Assembly: GCF_018139145.2 (NCBI RefSeq)
Contig: NC_059500.1
Span: 47,886,072 to 47,950,071, forward strand
Source of the DNA: Gymnogyps californianus
Taxonomy: Eukaryota > Chordata > Aves > Accipitriformes > Cathartidae
Length of the DNA stretch: 64,000 nt
Direction of reading: 5' to 3'
Both the position numbers and the translations under genes were made by a program. Below, piece by piece: positions 21,701 to 34,550 of this stretch; within the stretch, counting starts at the first letter, position 1; each line of letters begins with the position of its first letter. The notes beneath the pieces were generated by a model. That model made no database searches. It saw only the letters and a list, made by a program, of their open reading frames with translations, and had not been told where the DNA came from.

Positions 21701-24700
21701 TTCTAATATGTAAAAAAGTAGTTGTAGAGAAGGTGAAGGTACTCTCTTCACAAGGATGTGTGGTGACAGGACAAGAGGCAACAGGCCCAAGGTGCTTAAG
21801 GGAAAACTCCGTCTGGATTAAAAGAAAAATTAAAAAAATCTCATGTGAGAACAATTAAACGCTGGAATAGGTTACTCAGAAAAGTGGTGGAATCTCCCTT
21901 GCTGGAAACATTCAAGACTTGGCTTGACAGGACCATGAGTAACATAATTGAAGGCTCTGCTTTCAATGGAAGGCTCAACAATATAATTTCCAGAGGTCAA
22001 AGTCTCCTAAACTCTGATTTGTATAATTCTGCGTCTCCTCTCACCCTGCTTGGGAAGTGTTAGTACTCTTGCTTACCTTGTGAGTGGTACCCTTCAAAAA
22101 CATAATTCTCTATAGTATTTTCATTCTCAACAAGGCATCAGAACTCTGAAGATCCTTTGGAATTCAGCATGATTCAGGCATCCAGTGTTTCTGAAAGTCA
22201 GGCCACTGTATTTTTACATGCTTAAAAATTTTATAAAAGCATTTTAGCTTTGGCAAAAGAACTTTAGTGGTCCAGCTGCTTGTACTCCAGTATTCTCTTC
22301 TCTGTTTTTTTTGAAACTGAGGGATTTGGTTACTGTACAATTGCTGAATATATTTGGAGGTTTATATTGATAATGTAGGTTTCTAGTAACTTCATTATTG
22401 TTCTTGGGTCTAGTAAAAGCCATTCCATTGCAATAGAATAAGTGACAGCTTAATTGCTTAATTTACAAGTATCTTAATGACTTTCCTGGCTGTCTTTCTG
22501 CACAAAGTCATGGTGAGGAAGTCAAGGATAAGGGGTTTTTTTTGTGTTTGCATTGTTCCAAAACTACCTCAGTATGCAGATTTGGAAAGAATGAGCATGA
22601 CTGGTTAGTGATTGTAAGGAATTCTGAGAATAGCAGAATAGAAACTTGGATTTTTAAAAAATCTGTGGTAACTGTTAACTTTTTTCCTAGGCTTTTAATT
22701 AAAGAAATAAAACAGATAAAGTCTGAATATGCAGTCCTGGAGATGCAGTCTTGCATGTAAGTGTTTTTCTTTGTAACTAAGTTAGCATATATAAAATTGA
22801 TTTCTTACTCAATTTTATGAATATGAACTATAATTTCATTGTAGTCCACTTGAACTTTTGTTTTGCATGTGCATATAGGATGAAACAAAGTGACCAAAAC
22901 AAAAATGACAAAACTGAGAGAATTCAGAAGGTGAGCATTTTTTCTGCTGTGCCAGCATACTGTACTTCTTAAATTTCTGCAACACTTACTCTCAGATACT
23001 GTTATTTCCACTTGTCTACCTGTGATTATGCTAGCCCCTTCATCTGCCTTTATGCTGTTTTGATACTCTGTCATTATAGATATTATGGCAAACATTTTAA
23101 CATAGCATTTTTGTCCTTCTTGCCTATTAAGGTCCGCAGTATGTGGACACTTATAATGGAAATGCTTATATCTCTGAAAAAGGAAAAGGAAGTTGTGGAT
23201 TCTGTACTTGATGTACTTGAAGATTGTTTTGATGAGTGCGTTTTAGATGGAACTAACGTTGTTTTCAGTGTTCCACAGCTGTTGGCTCACAGAGTTGAAA
23301 ATGACATACACCAAGTAAGTAATTTTTGTCCTTCTTGCTAAACTTTTTTTTTTAGTCCCCAGGGTGTAATTAGATACCTTTAAAAAAAAAAAGTACTTCA
23401 CAGATGGTGAGATGATTGCTTAAGGATGGAGAAAATATGTCTAATTTGTATGTAAAAGTTTGTTATGATTATGCTGCTGTTTTGTATTGGTTATGTTTCA
23501 ACCATTAACTTTTTAAGTTCAATAACTGCATTGGTAAGTCTGCCTGATTAGTACTTGATTTTTTGTTGTTTAGACATTAAAACTAGATTAACCAGTTTAA
23601 CTATTGCTTTAACTAATGGGCTTTTGTTTCCAGTGTGTAGTATATGGTGCTCTTTAGGCCTGCCACATCTTTTTGGGCAGTCGTTAAACAGAATACCTCG
23701 TTAGTTGAAGTTTTCTTAGTTCGTATTGCTTTATAGGCTGCTTTCAAGCAACTGATTCTAGAAAACAAACGTGAGGCTTAAATCTAGAGTGCGTTTTTGA
23801 AAAATGAAACAATCAGGAACCGAGGCAACATACAGAGTGGAACTTTGTATCCCTGCTCTGACTACAGAAGACATAACTTTCTGATATTGGTGCTGTTCAC
23901 TAATTCTTTTTTGTTCTTGCTTGCTATACTTCAAGCCTTGTACAGGAAATGTATATGAAGCTGAAAAACTGAATTTCTTAACAGTCATTCAGTTATTAAA
24001 TGAAGCCCTGAGGACATTGAGAGATGACCTTTGTCAATTTGAATTAAAAAACCTACTTCAGGTCATTGAGGATAGCATTACGTTCCGCAATGAAGTACGA
24101 CAGAATTTGGAAGAAAAGAGGTAGTTGTCTGGAAATTTTCTCTGGTTCCTTGTTCTTTAGTCTAAGAGTCATGTCTTCCTACCTTGGAGTCTTTTCTAAA
24201 ATAATATCATTTATAGTGTGAACATGTTGGTTCAATCTTTTTCCTTTGCCTGTCAGAAACTCACATTTGTCTTGATTATCTGTATAACTTTTAACTGAGG
24301 TTTTTCTCTAGGTAACTGTCGTGGTTTAACCCCAGCCAGCAACTAAGCACCACAGAGCTGCTCACTCACTCCCCCCCCCCCCCGCCCAGTGGGATGGGGG
24401 AGAGAATCAGGAAAAAAAAACCCTCATGAGTTGAGATAAAGACAGTTTAATAGGACAGAAAGGAATGAAAAACAATGATAATGATAATAATAATATGACA
24501 ATAGTAACACTAAAAGGATTAAACTATACAAAGCAAGTGGTGCACGATGCAATTGCTCACCACTCGTTGACCGATGCCCAGTTAGTTCCCGAGCCGCGAT
24601 CCACCCCTCCCAGCCAGCTCCCCCAGTTTATATACTGGGCATGATGTCATATGGTATGGAATAGCTCTTTGGCCAGTTTGGGTCAGCTGTCCTGGCTGTG

Positions 24701-27700
24701 TTCCCTCCCAGCTTCTTGTGCCCCTCCAGCCTTCTTGCTGGCTGGGCATGAGAAGCTGAAAAATCCTTGACTTAGTATAAACACTACTTAGCAACAACTA
24801 AAAACATCAGTGTGTTATCAACATTCTTTTCCTACTAAATCCAAAACACTGCGCTATACCAGCTACTAGGAAGAAAATTAACTCTGTCCTAGCTGAAACC
24901 AGGACAGTAACTTCAGCTTTTTGCCCTTGCTTCGTTAATATTTTAGGGTTTGTTCTTGGGGACCTCACTTGCTACCTGATCTGATTTTTTTTTTTTTTTC
25001 TTGTTATGTTAATCTGTACTGGGATTTTAAAACTTTATGTGAAACTGACGTAGGGAAAGTTTAAGTGTGTTTCTCATTTTGTGTATGTATTTTAGTGTAG
25101 TTTTTCCAATTCTACTGTAAGAAACATGAAGACCACCTAGCAGCTGCTTTTTAGGTTGTGAATTTCAGTTCTTAGTGCATGCACAAAGGCATGAATCAGT
25201 TGATACATATCAAAGATTTTGCAGGATAAGGGAACACATAATACTCTCCGTCTTTATGCAGAATTGTTATCTCTACTAACAGATGTGTTACGTTCATTTT
25301 CCATGCTCATCTGTTACAGGCTAAACATAGAGCAACAGCGTTGTGTGTCAATGAGTGGATCTATTTCTAGAAAACAGCAGGACTGGGAAGTGAAGTGGAA
25401 AAGGTTTCATGGCCTGTGTCCTTTTAATTTAATCTTATATCAGGATTCAGTAAGTAGTGTTCAATTTATCTGATTCTGGGGAAGAGAAAGGGTGAAGGTG
25501 AGTGAGGATGTACATCTAAGCTGGTGTGTTCTATTGCAACACTTAAGCTTTATATGTAAGGTTAGGGAATTGGATAGCACAATGTAGCAGAAATTGCTTT
25601 ACGAAGTAGTCTTTCTTAAAGAAGATACATTTGACTTAATGACAGCTGGTGTCTTCATTTCAGATGGGGGATGGAACCATCTTGTCAAGACAGTAGATCA
25701 GCATAAGAGTGAGCTGATTGGTTTTGGTTTTGTCCATGTCCATTCCCCCATGGAAACTGAGCTTTCGTGTGCTATCAGTCTGAACATCTGCTGAGTTCTG
25801 TTTTTCCCTTTTGAAGTGATCTGCTTGATGAATGAATAGTAATTTCCATTCTGACATGCACATGGATACAGGGATCTGAGGTTATACCCTTGCCTAGCTA
25901 CCCAGCAGAGAGAGGAAAAGTTTCATGTTGAGTCTGACAGCTGGTTTGCAGAAAAGCTGTTGTAAATAATTGTCTGTTAATTGCTGTTGATATGTAGATT
26001 TTTTCAGCCTGCTTGTGTAACTTTTTTTTTTCTTTTGAAAGGAACTTGATTTGTTCAGAGCTTCGCCACCCCATTTTAATCCTGCAGAACAAGATGAGGA
26101 TAGTGTCTTCTGTCAACATCTATTATCAGTTCCAGGTGGGTGACCAGGAGACGCTTCTTTTCCTTCTCCCCCCTCTGCCCCAATTGTTAAAAGTTACTTA
26201 GAGTCAAAAAGACTCCTTGCTTGTGTTTGCAAGTATCTTTGATAGTCTCTGATAATCTGGTTCTGAATGACTCCTTGCCACAATTGCCTTACATTTTTCA
26301 ACCTTGTCATATCTCAAAGATTCTCTGAAGGTTTTGATATGGCAAAAAACCAATGCTGGAGCTGTTTGGTATGTTGTTGTTCTTGCACGAAGGATGTTGA
26401 GACAGATTTCCCTGTACAAAGGTTTATTCATGGGCTCTAGAGAATACATTCCCTCTAACAGTAAAAGTTGCTTCAGGTTGGAGCAGTAATAAGAAAGAGA
26501 GAAGGAAGATAAAACTTTTCCCATTGGCCAGCTGGGAAAAGGAATTGAAAGTGTCCTCCCAGGTAAGCATCTTTCCCTGGTGCATTCTGAAATACTTACT
26601 CCACAGTAACTGTGCCATTTGTTCAGGACCTTACTTGATCTCTGTGTTGGTTGCTTTCAGTTATTAGGTTAAGTGCTGACCAGAGCTCACTTTGATCAGA
26701 CATGGATGTTGCACATGGTAATCGGCTGGTGAGCTGATTGTATTTTCCTAGGTAGTGCTTACTGACCAAGTGTGGACTGTCCCTAGTATAGAGTTATAAA
26801 TTAGAAGCTACAAAGCAAGGGTGGAAAAGGAGGGGGAAGACAGCTTGAAGCGTATGTCATTTGCAGTCCCTTTTAGGAAAAATGACGTAGCAGATGTGTG
26901 TTGGAATTTCAAGGTGCAAAGCAATAGGGAGAAGATCCTTTTGGTTACAAAGGTGAGAGCACTGCTCCAGCAGTCTGAGGGTATGTAGGTATAAGGCTAT
27001 AAGCTGCAAAGGAAAGGCTACAGAGTTGCAAATGGAAGGTCATTTGCCTTAAAAATTTCGAAGATTAAAGCACTGTGCAATAATGCTGTATGCTTCTGGT
27101 AATATCAGAAAGCTTGAGACAAACTGGTGTCTGTGGCATTCTTTCTACTCTGTGGTTAAGGTGCTTGATCTGAGAATCCAGCCACTAAGACGACTAACTT
27201 TCTGCCTGTTAACATGGTAAGGTTTAAAAAAAGTGTTAACCTCACCTAACTTCTTGAAGTCAGCTTGGATTTTGGAGGCGTTGTTGAGGTGAATACAAAA
27301 CAAAATGCCGTTTATGTTTGCAGAAGCTGAAATTTAGGGTTAGTAGAGAACTACTGAGGTTAAACTTTGGCTGTTTATCCAAATGATGTGCCAAAATTGA
27401 TACTTATTTTTCTAAAGAGTCCTGAGCTGAGGTACATGTGCCTCTGGTAATGTGCAAAAGATTTCCTTATAGTGTGCCTTGCCTTGCTTGGGCTGAGGCA
27501 GCATTGATCAGAGGGATGAGTATGTCCACAGAGATATTTATTGATAAATTCAGGTGAAGATGGTGGGGAAAACGTGCGTGGAATTTTGCTTTGTGGAATT
27601 GATGTGCCACACAACTGATGCGCACATGGAGAGGAGGGGATAATGATGACGTGTGGCTGGGATTGTAGTTTGGAGGAAGGTGGAATGTATGATTGATTTG

Positions 27701-30700
27701 TGCAAGGCAGCAGATAGAATCATGCCTCTTGAACACGTGTTCAGGAGCAACACAAATAGGTGCCGGTTGCTAGTGACATCTGTGGCTGCAGGTGGTACCT
27801 GAGCAAAAGGATTGATTCCACTGTCCTGCTTATGTATTAATGTATTTTTCTTGAAGTGTTCATAAAGTTCATCATGTGAATAGTCGACAGAAGTGGTCTG
27901 AGTCACTTGTGTCACCTGGGAAGCCTGAGCAAAAAAAAATGGAAGCAATAATAAAACTCTTGACTTGCTTTTCTAGAGGTTTGTGACTCTATTCATGAAG
28001 TACATTATGAGAAAGATGACGGGTCATTGGAAACTATGATGGATGAGTCAACACCACCACCAAGAGGGTATGATGTTAATGAGAAATTGATAAAAAAGCA
28101 GTGGAAAAAAATAGAAATTTACTTGTTGGAGTTGAATATATTGCATCTCTTGATCCTTAGTGGAATATTTCAGTAGCCCACTCCTTACATGTCACATCCA
28201 CCTGATTTAGCAAGATAGTCCTGAAGTAACTGCTGCTTTCTCCAGCTGGTGACCGATTGATCAACTGGTTGCTGCTGAATAGGATGTGCAGCAGCCAAAT
28301 TGGAAGGTTTTTATCTTGCTTTTTAACTACGCTCTTTCAAGCTATAAGAGGCGGGTGGAGAAAACAGAGAATTCTGTTTCTCAGGCTGGGTTGAGGTAGG
28401 CATATATGTTCAGTATAGCCTGAGAATAAAAGAACAGAAGTTCACAGGAGCCCTTCTTTTGTGTTTAAAAAAAAAAAAAAACGAACCCAACTAAAAGCAA
28501 ACCGAAACAAAAAACCCTGACTCCCAAGCAGAATTACTGTGGTAAACCTTCTCAACAAGGCTTTTCTCATGAATCTACTAAAATCACTTTGTTCTGTAAC
28601 TTCTCTTACTACAGTTCCAGCAAAGGATAGAACACAAAACAATGATATTCTAAAAAGTTGTGGCCTGTTTGTCATTTACTTAGTCCAGGAAGGTTTCATG
28701 ACCTTTTGAATAACACTATTTCATATGACTCCTACAGATACTTGCAGGTTGCCTACTAGGAGATAAAGGGAGTTAGCAAAGGAAGGCTGTCCTATACTTA
28801 GATATCAGTAGATGTAGTTGCATATAAGTCTCAAAGGTTGTCCAAGTATTTAACAAAGCCTAGATTTCTCTCAGTGACTTCATATAGCATGGATTTTTGT
28901 CTGCTTCTGATTCTAAAGACAGATAACAGCAAATACTAACTTTTTAAGGTGCGTTCTTCCTAACAAGTGAGGATTGTACCTCACATTTTAGAGCTATACA
29001 ATTAGCACTACACTCATCAGAAGTGGTAAGACTGAAGGTTGTGGTAGCTAGGTGATTGTTAAATATCAGCAAGTTCATATAGGAACAGACCTGTGGATGC
29101 CAGAGGTGATTCAGAGGAAGAATATCTAGGGAAAAGAACATTATCAAGTCTGGAAGGCTTTCCAATTATCTTTGATTGCAGAATACAGAAGACTGGTTTA
29201 CAAAATGTATCACAAAATCCCTTCTTTTTCTGTTTGGTAGTCAAGGGAAAAGTTTCATAATTTATTAATTTTGGGAGGCTGATACACAGCTAGGGCTAAA
29301 TCTGCTCTAATTGTCACATGTTCTCCCTATAGTAAAATTGCCTTCTGATGACCGGGACGAATTGAGGGAAATCGTAACGGACAGATACGGGGCACACAAT
29401 ATATAATGGCCTTCTACTAAGACTTGTATGCCACTTGTTTAATTTGTCTTTAAAATTATTTTTTTTTTTAATCCCCCTTCTCTCCCCCACCCCCCAAGGA
29501 TCTCTTCAGTGCCTTTGGAGTTGTCAAAAGCATCTGAAAACAGAGACGTGTTAATTGAAAAGGTTATTCTTCAGTAATTTCCTACCTGTCAAAGAAGTTA
29601 AACTTATGATACTTAAATTCATGATACTTGCATTTTACACTGATTGTAGCCTAGACTTAGTATTTGAGGGGGAGGGTTGTGGATTTTTTTTTTTTAAAGT
29701 AATATTTTTACACATCTGAGTCAGTCCTGTAAAACTAAAAGCTAACTGTCAGGACTTCATTAAGCTTTAGGAAAGGACAGTAGGAAGTAGGTGCACTTGC
29801 ACCTGACTTCCAGTACAACGTACAGTGTGTCACTGATTCCCTGCTTGCTGAAACAGTCTTTTTGGTGTAAGCAGCGGTCAGACTTTTCTTTAAGTTGTGT
29901 GTGAACTTAAGGGTTATAATGTGGCCTAAAAGCAACTTGAATGGACACATGTCTGTTGCACAGTTGTTCACTGTAGCATGTTCAAGGTAGTTGCAGATGA
30001 GTCATGTGTATTCTATGCAACACCCTATCCTAGCCACTGCTTATGTCCTACTTTAAATACGATTGTAAAAATGTTTTGTGTTTAGTTAGAGTTTGACTGA
30101 AATATTTTTATTGACTAAACACTAAGGCCATTGCTTCAGAATTTGTACAGAAGTTTCTTCATGCTAATTTTCTGACACAAGTTTAAAACTTCTGATAATT
30201 CCTGTGTATTGCTCTAGAACTTGCATATTGAAACGTGCAAGGGGAAAAAGAAGCCTGTGCCTCCAACGATCTTAAAAAATGGAAAGGATGAGTCTGCCAT
30301 TTCAGAAACATGGGAGAATGCAGGTGATCATGTTATCCAGACAGAGTCTCCTGTCAGAAAAGAAGACCCTCTTAAGAAAGCCAGAGATGAACTGGCAGAA
30401 GAGGTTAGGAAAAGTTATTTTTACAATTTTTTTTTTTGTTTTTTAAATAAATGGTCATTAAATTCAGAGAACAAATTACTAGTTCTATCATAAAATGCCT
30501 CTTGTAATCCACATATGTCAAAAGTTACTTTTTTCTGCTGGATAGTAATCAGTGTCACTAAGTTTTAGGGGCGACTGCCCAATTAAGTACACCCTGAAAG
30601 TATGGAGCTTGTGCAGTTATACTTATAAATTGTGGTGAAGTGAATAGCACTTTCAGTAGAATCATGGTATGATTTTTATCACCTCTCATACTTTAATCTA

Positions 30701-33655
30701 TGAACCACTGCATGTATTAAGAGTTCAACAGTCCTTTTTGTTTCTGAAGTTATACAGGTTAAATATTTAACAGGGGCTTGGGAATTTTAAGCAGGAATTT
30801 TTGGTATTTTATTTAAGATTTAACTGAGGAATTCCTTCACAAGAGTTACTGTAAAATGTGCCACAGCTTGATTTGGAAAGTAAATCGCATCTTTCACTGA
30901 AATGGTACAGTTATTTTTCATCTGCTAAAATGTTTTACTTATGTAAATATAGCTCTAGTCTTCATGCTTACACAGTTCTTGACTAATGTCTTAAATATAT
31001 TCTATCTGGGCACATTTTCTTATTTTAAAGATGGATTCATAGATGATGAGGGAACAATCAGAATTGAATTCTGATTTCAGTCCCCTATCTTCATTTTGTG
31101 TTTTTAGGACATTGTGGTCATTGTGAGCCTAAGTAGTAAATGACGGAAGAGTCAGGAGATGCCAATCTCTTCAGATCACTTGGAGAATGGAGTTTATTTT
31201 GAGCCATAACTGACAGAAATAAAGAGGTTATAATTTTGCTTTCTCAGGATTTGCCCTTCTCTAACATCCTACAGGTTGCAAAAACAGTGATATCTGAGTC
31301 GCCTCAGAGTGGTGAAGGAAAAGGAGTGGCATTGGAAGATCTCATTAGCTCACTGGCTTTTAACCCATTTCTAACAAGGAAACAAATTCCCCGAACTCCA
31401 GAAAATCTGCGTAAGTCTAAAACTCTGTTTTTGTAATACTCATTGATTAGAAATGTGATTAGTTCATTGATTAGTCACACAAGAAGAAAAAGATAATTAT
31501 TTCAGTGAAGCTGCAAGTTATCCTGATGGCTCACTCTGTAACACAACATAGTAGGCCTAATAAGATGTAGGCCTAAGAAGATGTGAATACTGAGAATTTG
31601 ATTTAACATAGATTTTTTTTTTTCTGTGTAGAATCCCCTTTGTGTTGAGGAAGAAAACTAAGCATTAGCAATAGAAAGCGGCTATACATCTTCCTTCTTG
31701 GATTGCTTATGTTACTGAGGGACAGAAGAAAAACTGATTGATTGAGTGTATGAAAGTACTAAAATTTTACCTTGGTTTGTTCCATTTAGTTACTGAAATT
31801 AGAAGCTCATGGAGAAAAGCTATTCAGACTGAGGGCTCATCAGACATAGAGCTGGCCCCAGCTGAAGTAATCATAGAAGAAGCTCCAGTGGCTACACCTG
31901 TAAAGCAGAAGGCGGCAGACTCTAGATTTGTGTGCCCTGTCCTTGCATCTTCTGTACCTTTGTTTGATCCTCCCTTGTCAGAAAGAAAGTCCCAATTAAG
32001 TTCTACAGAATTGAGACCACAAGAGCAGATGAGGATAAGTCATATAATTGAATCTCCAGTTTCAGAAACATCTGGAATGCGAGAGAGTGAGAGAACTGAA
32101 GCACAGGAATTAAAATGTGTTGTTTTGAACAAAAGTTCTGTAGAAGATCCAGAAGAACAGACTTTTCAATATGTAAAGGAGAGCATGAATACTCCAGATA
32201 TTTGTTCAGAAAACGATAGTAGAACAAATGTTCTACCTTCAGACCACTTTCAGGGTTCCTTAATGGGTGGGATGCTGCACAGGAATGCATCTCCATTGTT
32301 AAGTTCTATCTGTCGTGAAGGTATCCTCTTGGGGATATTGGATGAGACGCTTCCAGAAGAACTTGATAACATAGATACCAACAAATCTGCAAGCTCAGAG
32401 TCTCATTTTGATGTAATAGACAGCACATATGTAACAGATAGTTCAAAAAATAAGGGGGATATTAAAGAATCAAAGCTAGATCTACAGTCCCTGTTCGACA
32501 CATACAAAGCACTGAAAAAGACTGCGTCTAGAAGTGAAGAGGAGCTGCATCAAATATGTAATGGAGGTGAATCTGTAAGTTGTAGATCAGACCTAAGTCT
32601 TGCACCAGAAAAAAGAGAAAGAGGTGAATTGTGTGGTCCTCTAGAACTCTTCTGCTTAGATGAAGAATTTACCAAGACGCCATCGCCAAAGTCTTTTAAT
32701 GAAAGAAAATATTCCCTGTCATCTTTGCTGGTATCCTGTCAACATCTGGAGGAAATGGCATCAATGGTACATGAAATCCCATTAGACTTAATGCATAAGT
32801 TGAAGGGTAAGTGTCAATGTACTTTAGCAACAAGATTTTGTCCATTCTGCCACTGGTATACTACCATAAATAACTTACTCTGAATAGCTGAACCTTGCTG
32901 TGGAAGCGTAGGGAGATGGATTGTTTGTATGCTTATTCCTTATGGAAGATGAGACATAAAAGCAAAGGAAATATGCTTCTTTTAGTTGTATCAGCATCTT
33001 GCAAGTAGGAGGGAAGGTGTTCATCTGACTTTCTGAGGTAATCTGCAGCTATTCAAAAGAAAAAAAAAAAAGCCTTAAGGTGTATTAGCAATGGAGTAAT
33101 CTGAAGTTAAATTTTGAGAATTCACAAAGTAAGTTTGAAATAGTGTGTTTACTCTGAACAAATTTGGCTATTTAGAAACGTGTTATATGTATCACCCCAT
33201 TTCCAACATAAGTGTCAACTTTGTTTAACCAGTAGTGCAGTGTTTACTTAACATGAGGTCAATTTTTGAAATGCATTAATAAAAATGAGCCAGTAATTGT
33301 TATACAGAAGACTTTTACCAAAACAGATGGTATTTAATGGAGTACCATGAACTTAACACAACAAGCTAGTCTCAAGGAGCAGTGAGATTTATACTTTGTG
33401 CAAAGGCTTGCTGCAATTTAGCTTTCACTTAAAATCATGGCTGTACTGATAGCAGATGATTTTACCTTACTTGGAACAGTTATCAAAATTGGAAGTAGCA
33501 TTACATATATGCTTTTTTTTAATATATGCCAAACACTTTTGGAGCAGTATTTCTGTCAATTAATTAATTATTATAGAGTGCTAACTAATACACTTTTTCT
33601 TCCAGATAAAGAGCAGTTGAATGAGAAGACGGGCACGAAGGAACCATCAGGATAG
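15787..33655 (+). CDS. HAUS6: HAUS augmin-like complex subunit 6, complete, 935 aa
   Basis: HAUS6 is a subunit of augmin, which recruits gamma-tubulin to spindle microtubules for branching nucleation. Exons: 15787-15881, 16416-16511, 17263-17344, 18356-18488, 19058-19205, 22691-22756, 22879-22930, 23132-23314, 23936-24120, 25320-25449, 26042-26135, 27977-28067, 29499-29562, 30218-30403, 31275-31410, 31790-32806, 33606-33655. All 16 introns are GT-AG, phases agree, and the sum is 2808 nt (935 codons plus TAG); human HAUS6 is 955 aa. Residues about 1-235 form the conserved N-terminal domain ([34 protein letters not shown]). A predicted coiled-coil middle follows, with [20 protein letters not shown]. 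Exon 15 carries [16 protein letters not shown]. The 1017-nt exon 16 encodes a Ser/Glu-rich, probably disordered tail with conserved [11 protein letters not shown] at its start and [11 protein letters not shown] at its end. The start fits the island promoter and the human N-terminus. Confidence 0.97.
18750..18768. repeat. Short perfect inverted repeat in HAUS6 intron 4
   Basis: GGTCCAA, a 5-nt spacer, then TTGGACC; the flanking T and A extend the stem to 8 bp. It can form a small hairpin. No known RNA family is recognised around it. Confidence 0.5.
19990..22060 (+). repeat. CR1 LINE fragment with decayed ORF2, sense, in HAUS6 intron 5
   Basis: Translated pieces on the + strand match CR1 ORF2 in order: [20 protein letters not shown] at about 20894-20953 (start of the reverse transcriptase domain), then [18 protein letters not shown] near 21395-21450, then 3' non-coding DNA reading GAAACATTCAAGACTTGGCT near 21905. 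Frames are broken by stops and shifts, so it is inactive. The left border is uncertain and may reach 19.8 kb. It lies between HAUS6 exons 5 and 6, in sense orientation. Confidence 0.8.
24317..24906 (-). mobile_element. Solo LTR of an avian endogenous retrovirus (copy 1), HAUS6 intron 9
   Basis: A 590-bp element running TGTC...GACA on the + strand. It is flanked by perfect 5-bp direct repeats gtaac (24312-24316 and 24907-24911), which mark the insertion. Ends form an imperfect inverted repeat (TGTCGTGGTTT against TGTCCTGGTTT). Read on the minus strand, it has a TATA box (+ strand TTTATATA at 24627-24634) followed by an ATTAAA signal (+ strand TTTAAT at 24446-24451), so the LTR is antisense to HAUS6. 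A 5-bp duplication suggests the ERVL class. No internal retroviral genes remain. Confidence 0.9.
26136..27976 (+). other. HAUS6: HAUS6 intron 11
   Basis: 1.84 kb between exons 11 and 12. No known repeat or RNA gene recognised. The 132-aa open frame on the minus strand near 27550-27948 has no recognisable similarity and is taken as chance. Confidence 0.5.
28068..29498 (+). other. HAUS6: HAUS6 intron 12
   Basis: 1.43 kb with gtatga donor and a C-rich acceptor (CCCCACCCCCCAAG). Nothing recognisable inside apart from a 15-A run near 28468. The human SCARNA8 gene sits in an intron of HAUS6, but I could not identify an orthologue by eye in this or other introns. Confidence 0.5.
29783..29811. repeat. 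Perfect inverted repeat in HAUS6 intron 13
   Basis: GGAAGT and AGGTGCA are mirrored by TGCACCT and ACTTCC with a 1-nt bulge and a very short centre, giving a near-complete palindrome. A second stem, TTAAGTT-loop-AACTTAA, lies at 29890-29910. The cluster might reflect a structured intronic RNA, but box H and ACA spacing is not convincing. Confidence 0.5.
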
Positions 33656-34306
33656 AATTTGTAAAGCAGGAGCATAACCATAGTAGCGCAATTATGGTTC
33701 ACTTGAGCTTGTAGCATCTTTTGCAAGCACTGCCTAGATGGAGAAGTTGCACTCCTTTCTATTTTTTGTGGAGACTGTATTCCAGTCTAGTTTTTTAAGA
33801 GTGTCAGTTACCTGCTCTGGTTCTTCCAATTTCATGTCATCCATAGTAGCATTCTATGTACAACCCATTGTTTATGTATAGAACTATATGTTCCTTTTTA
33901 AGCATATGTTTAAAAATAGCTGATGTTGAGTAGGTGGCATAATCCTAGAAAATGGAAAAACAAAGTCTCAAATGAGAAATAGAGACACCAAAGATTTCAC
34001 TGTCTTGCCCATACTCTCCCCCCCGATTTTACTTGGTGCTCCACATTCATTGGATTCTTCTCTTTTATTGAGACTTCTGGTTGATATTGCCATCAGTTCT
34101 ACCTGTTAATACAGACTGCTCTGTTTTTATAAACTTCCACTAAAGTGCCTGTTTCTTTAGTGTGAAACATTTATTCAGTCATATGCCTAAAGTTGTAAAA
34201 ATTTATGACCTGTGGTAGTGTTAATGCCACTTTATTTTCAAATAGTTGATATACATTTACAACGTTGTGAGGTAAGTAACTGATAATACAGTTTGCGGTG
34301 GGGTGG
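33656..34306 (+). other. HAUS6: HAUS6 3' UTR and downstream DNA
   Basis: No canonical AATAAA or ATTAAA occurs between the stop codon and the LTR at 34307. A weak variant, TATAAA, is at 34128-34133. The first AATAAA downstream lies inside the LTR (34446-34451). The 3' end therefore cannot be fixed from sequence. Confidence 0.45.
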
Positions 34307-34550
34307 TGTCGTGGTTTAACCCCAGCCAGCAACTAGGCACCACACAGCCGCTTCCCCCTCCCCCCTCCTAGTGGGGTGGGGAGGAGGAGGAAAAAAAAAG
34401 TAAAACTCGTGGGTTGAGACAAGAACAGTTTAATAACTAAAGTAGAATAAAATACAAAATATCAACAGTATTCTCACACTAAATCCAAAACACAGCACTA
34501 TACCAGCTACTAGGAAGAAAATTAACTCTATCCCAGCTGAAACCAGGACA
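34307..34550 (-). mobile_element. Solo LTR copy 2, internally deleted, between HAUS6 and SAXO1
   Basis: Same family as the copies at 24.3 and 40.9 kb: both termini are present (TGTCGTGGTTTAACC...CTGAAACCAGGACA), but the central about 350 bp, including the TATA region, is missing. Total length is 244 bp. Flanks ggtgg (34302-34306) and tgtgg (34551-34555) match at four of five positions, consistent with a decayed target-site duplication. Antisense to both neighbouring genes. A + strand AATAAA (34446-34451) occurs within it. Confidence 0.85.

Noticed and set aside
24317..24906. DNA transposon with 11-bp terminal inverted repeats
   Set aside because: Inverted ends are imperfect and begin TG and end CA; internal TATA and ATTAAA in LTR order and the 5-bp duplication fit a solo LTR better.
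31738..32883. 381-codon frame starting at an ATG at 31738
   Set aside because: It is HAUS6 exon 16 (31790-32806) read through its acceptor and donor; the first 18 and last 25 codons are intron.
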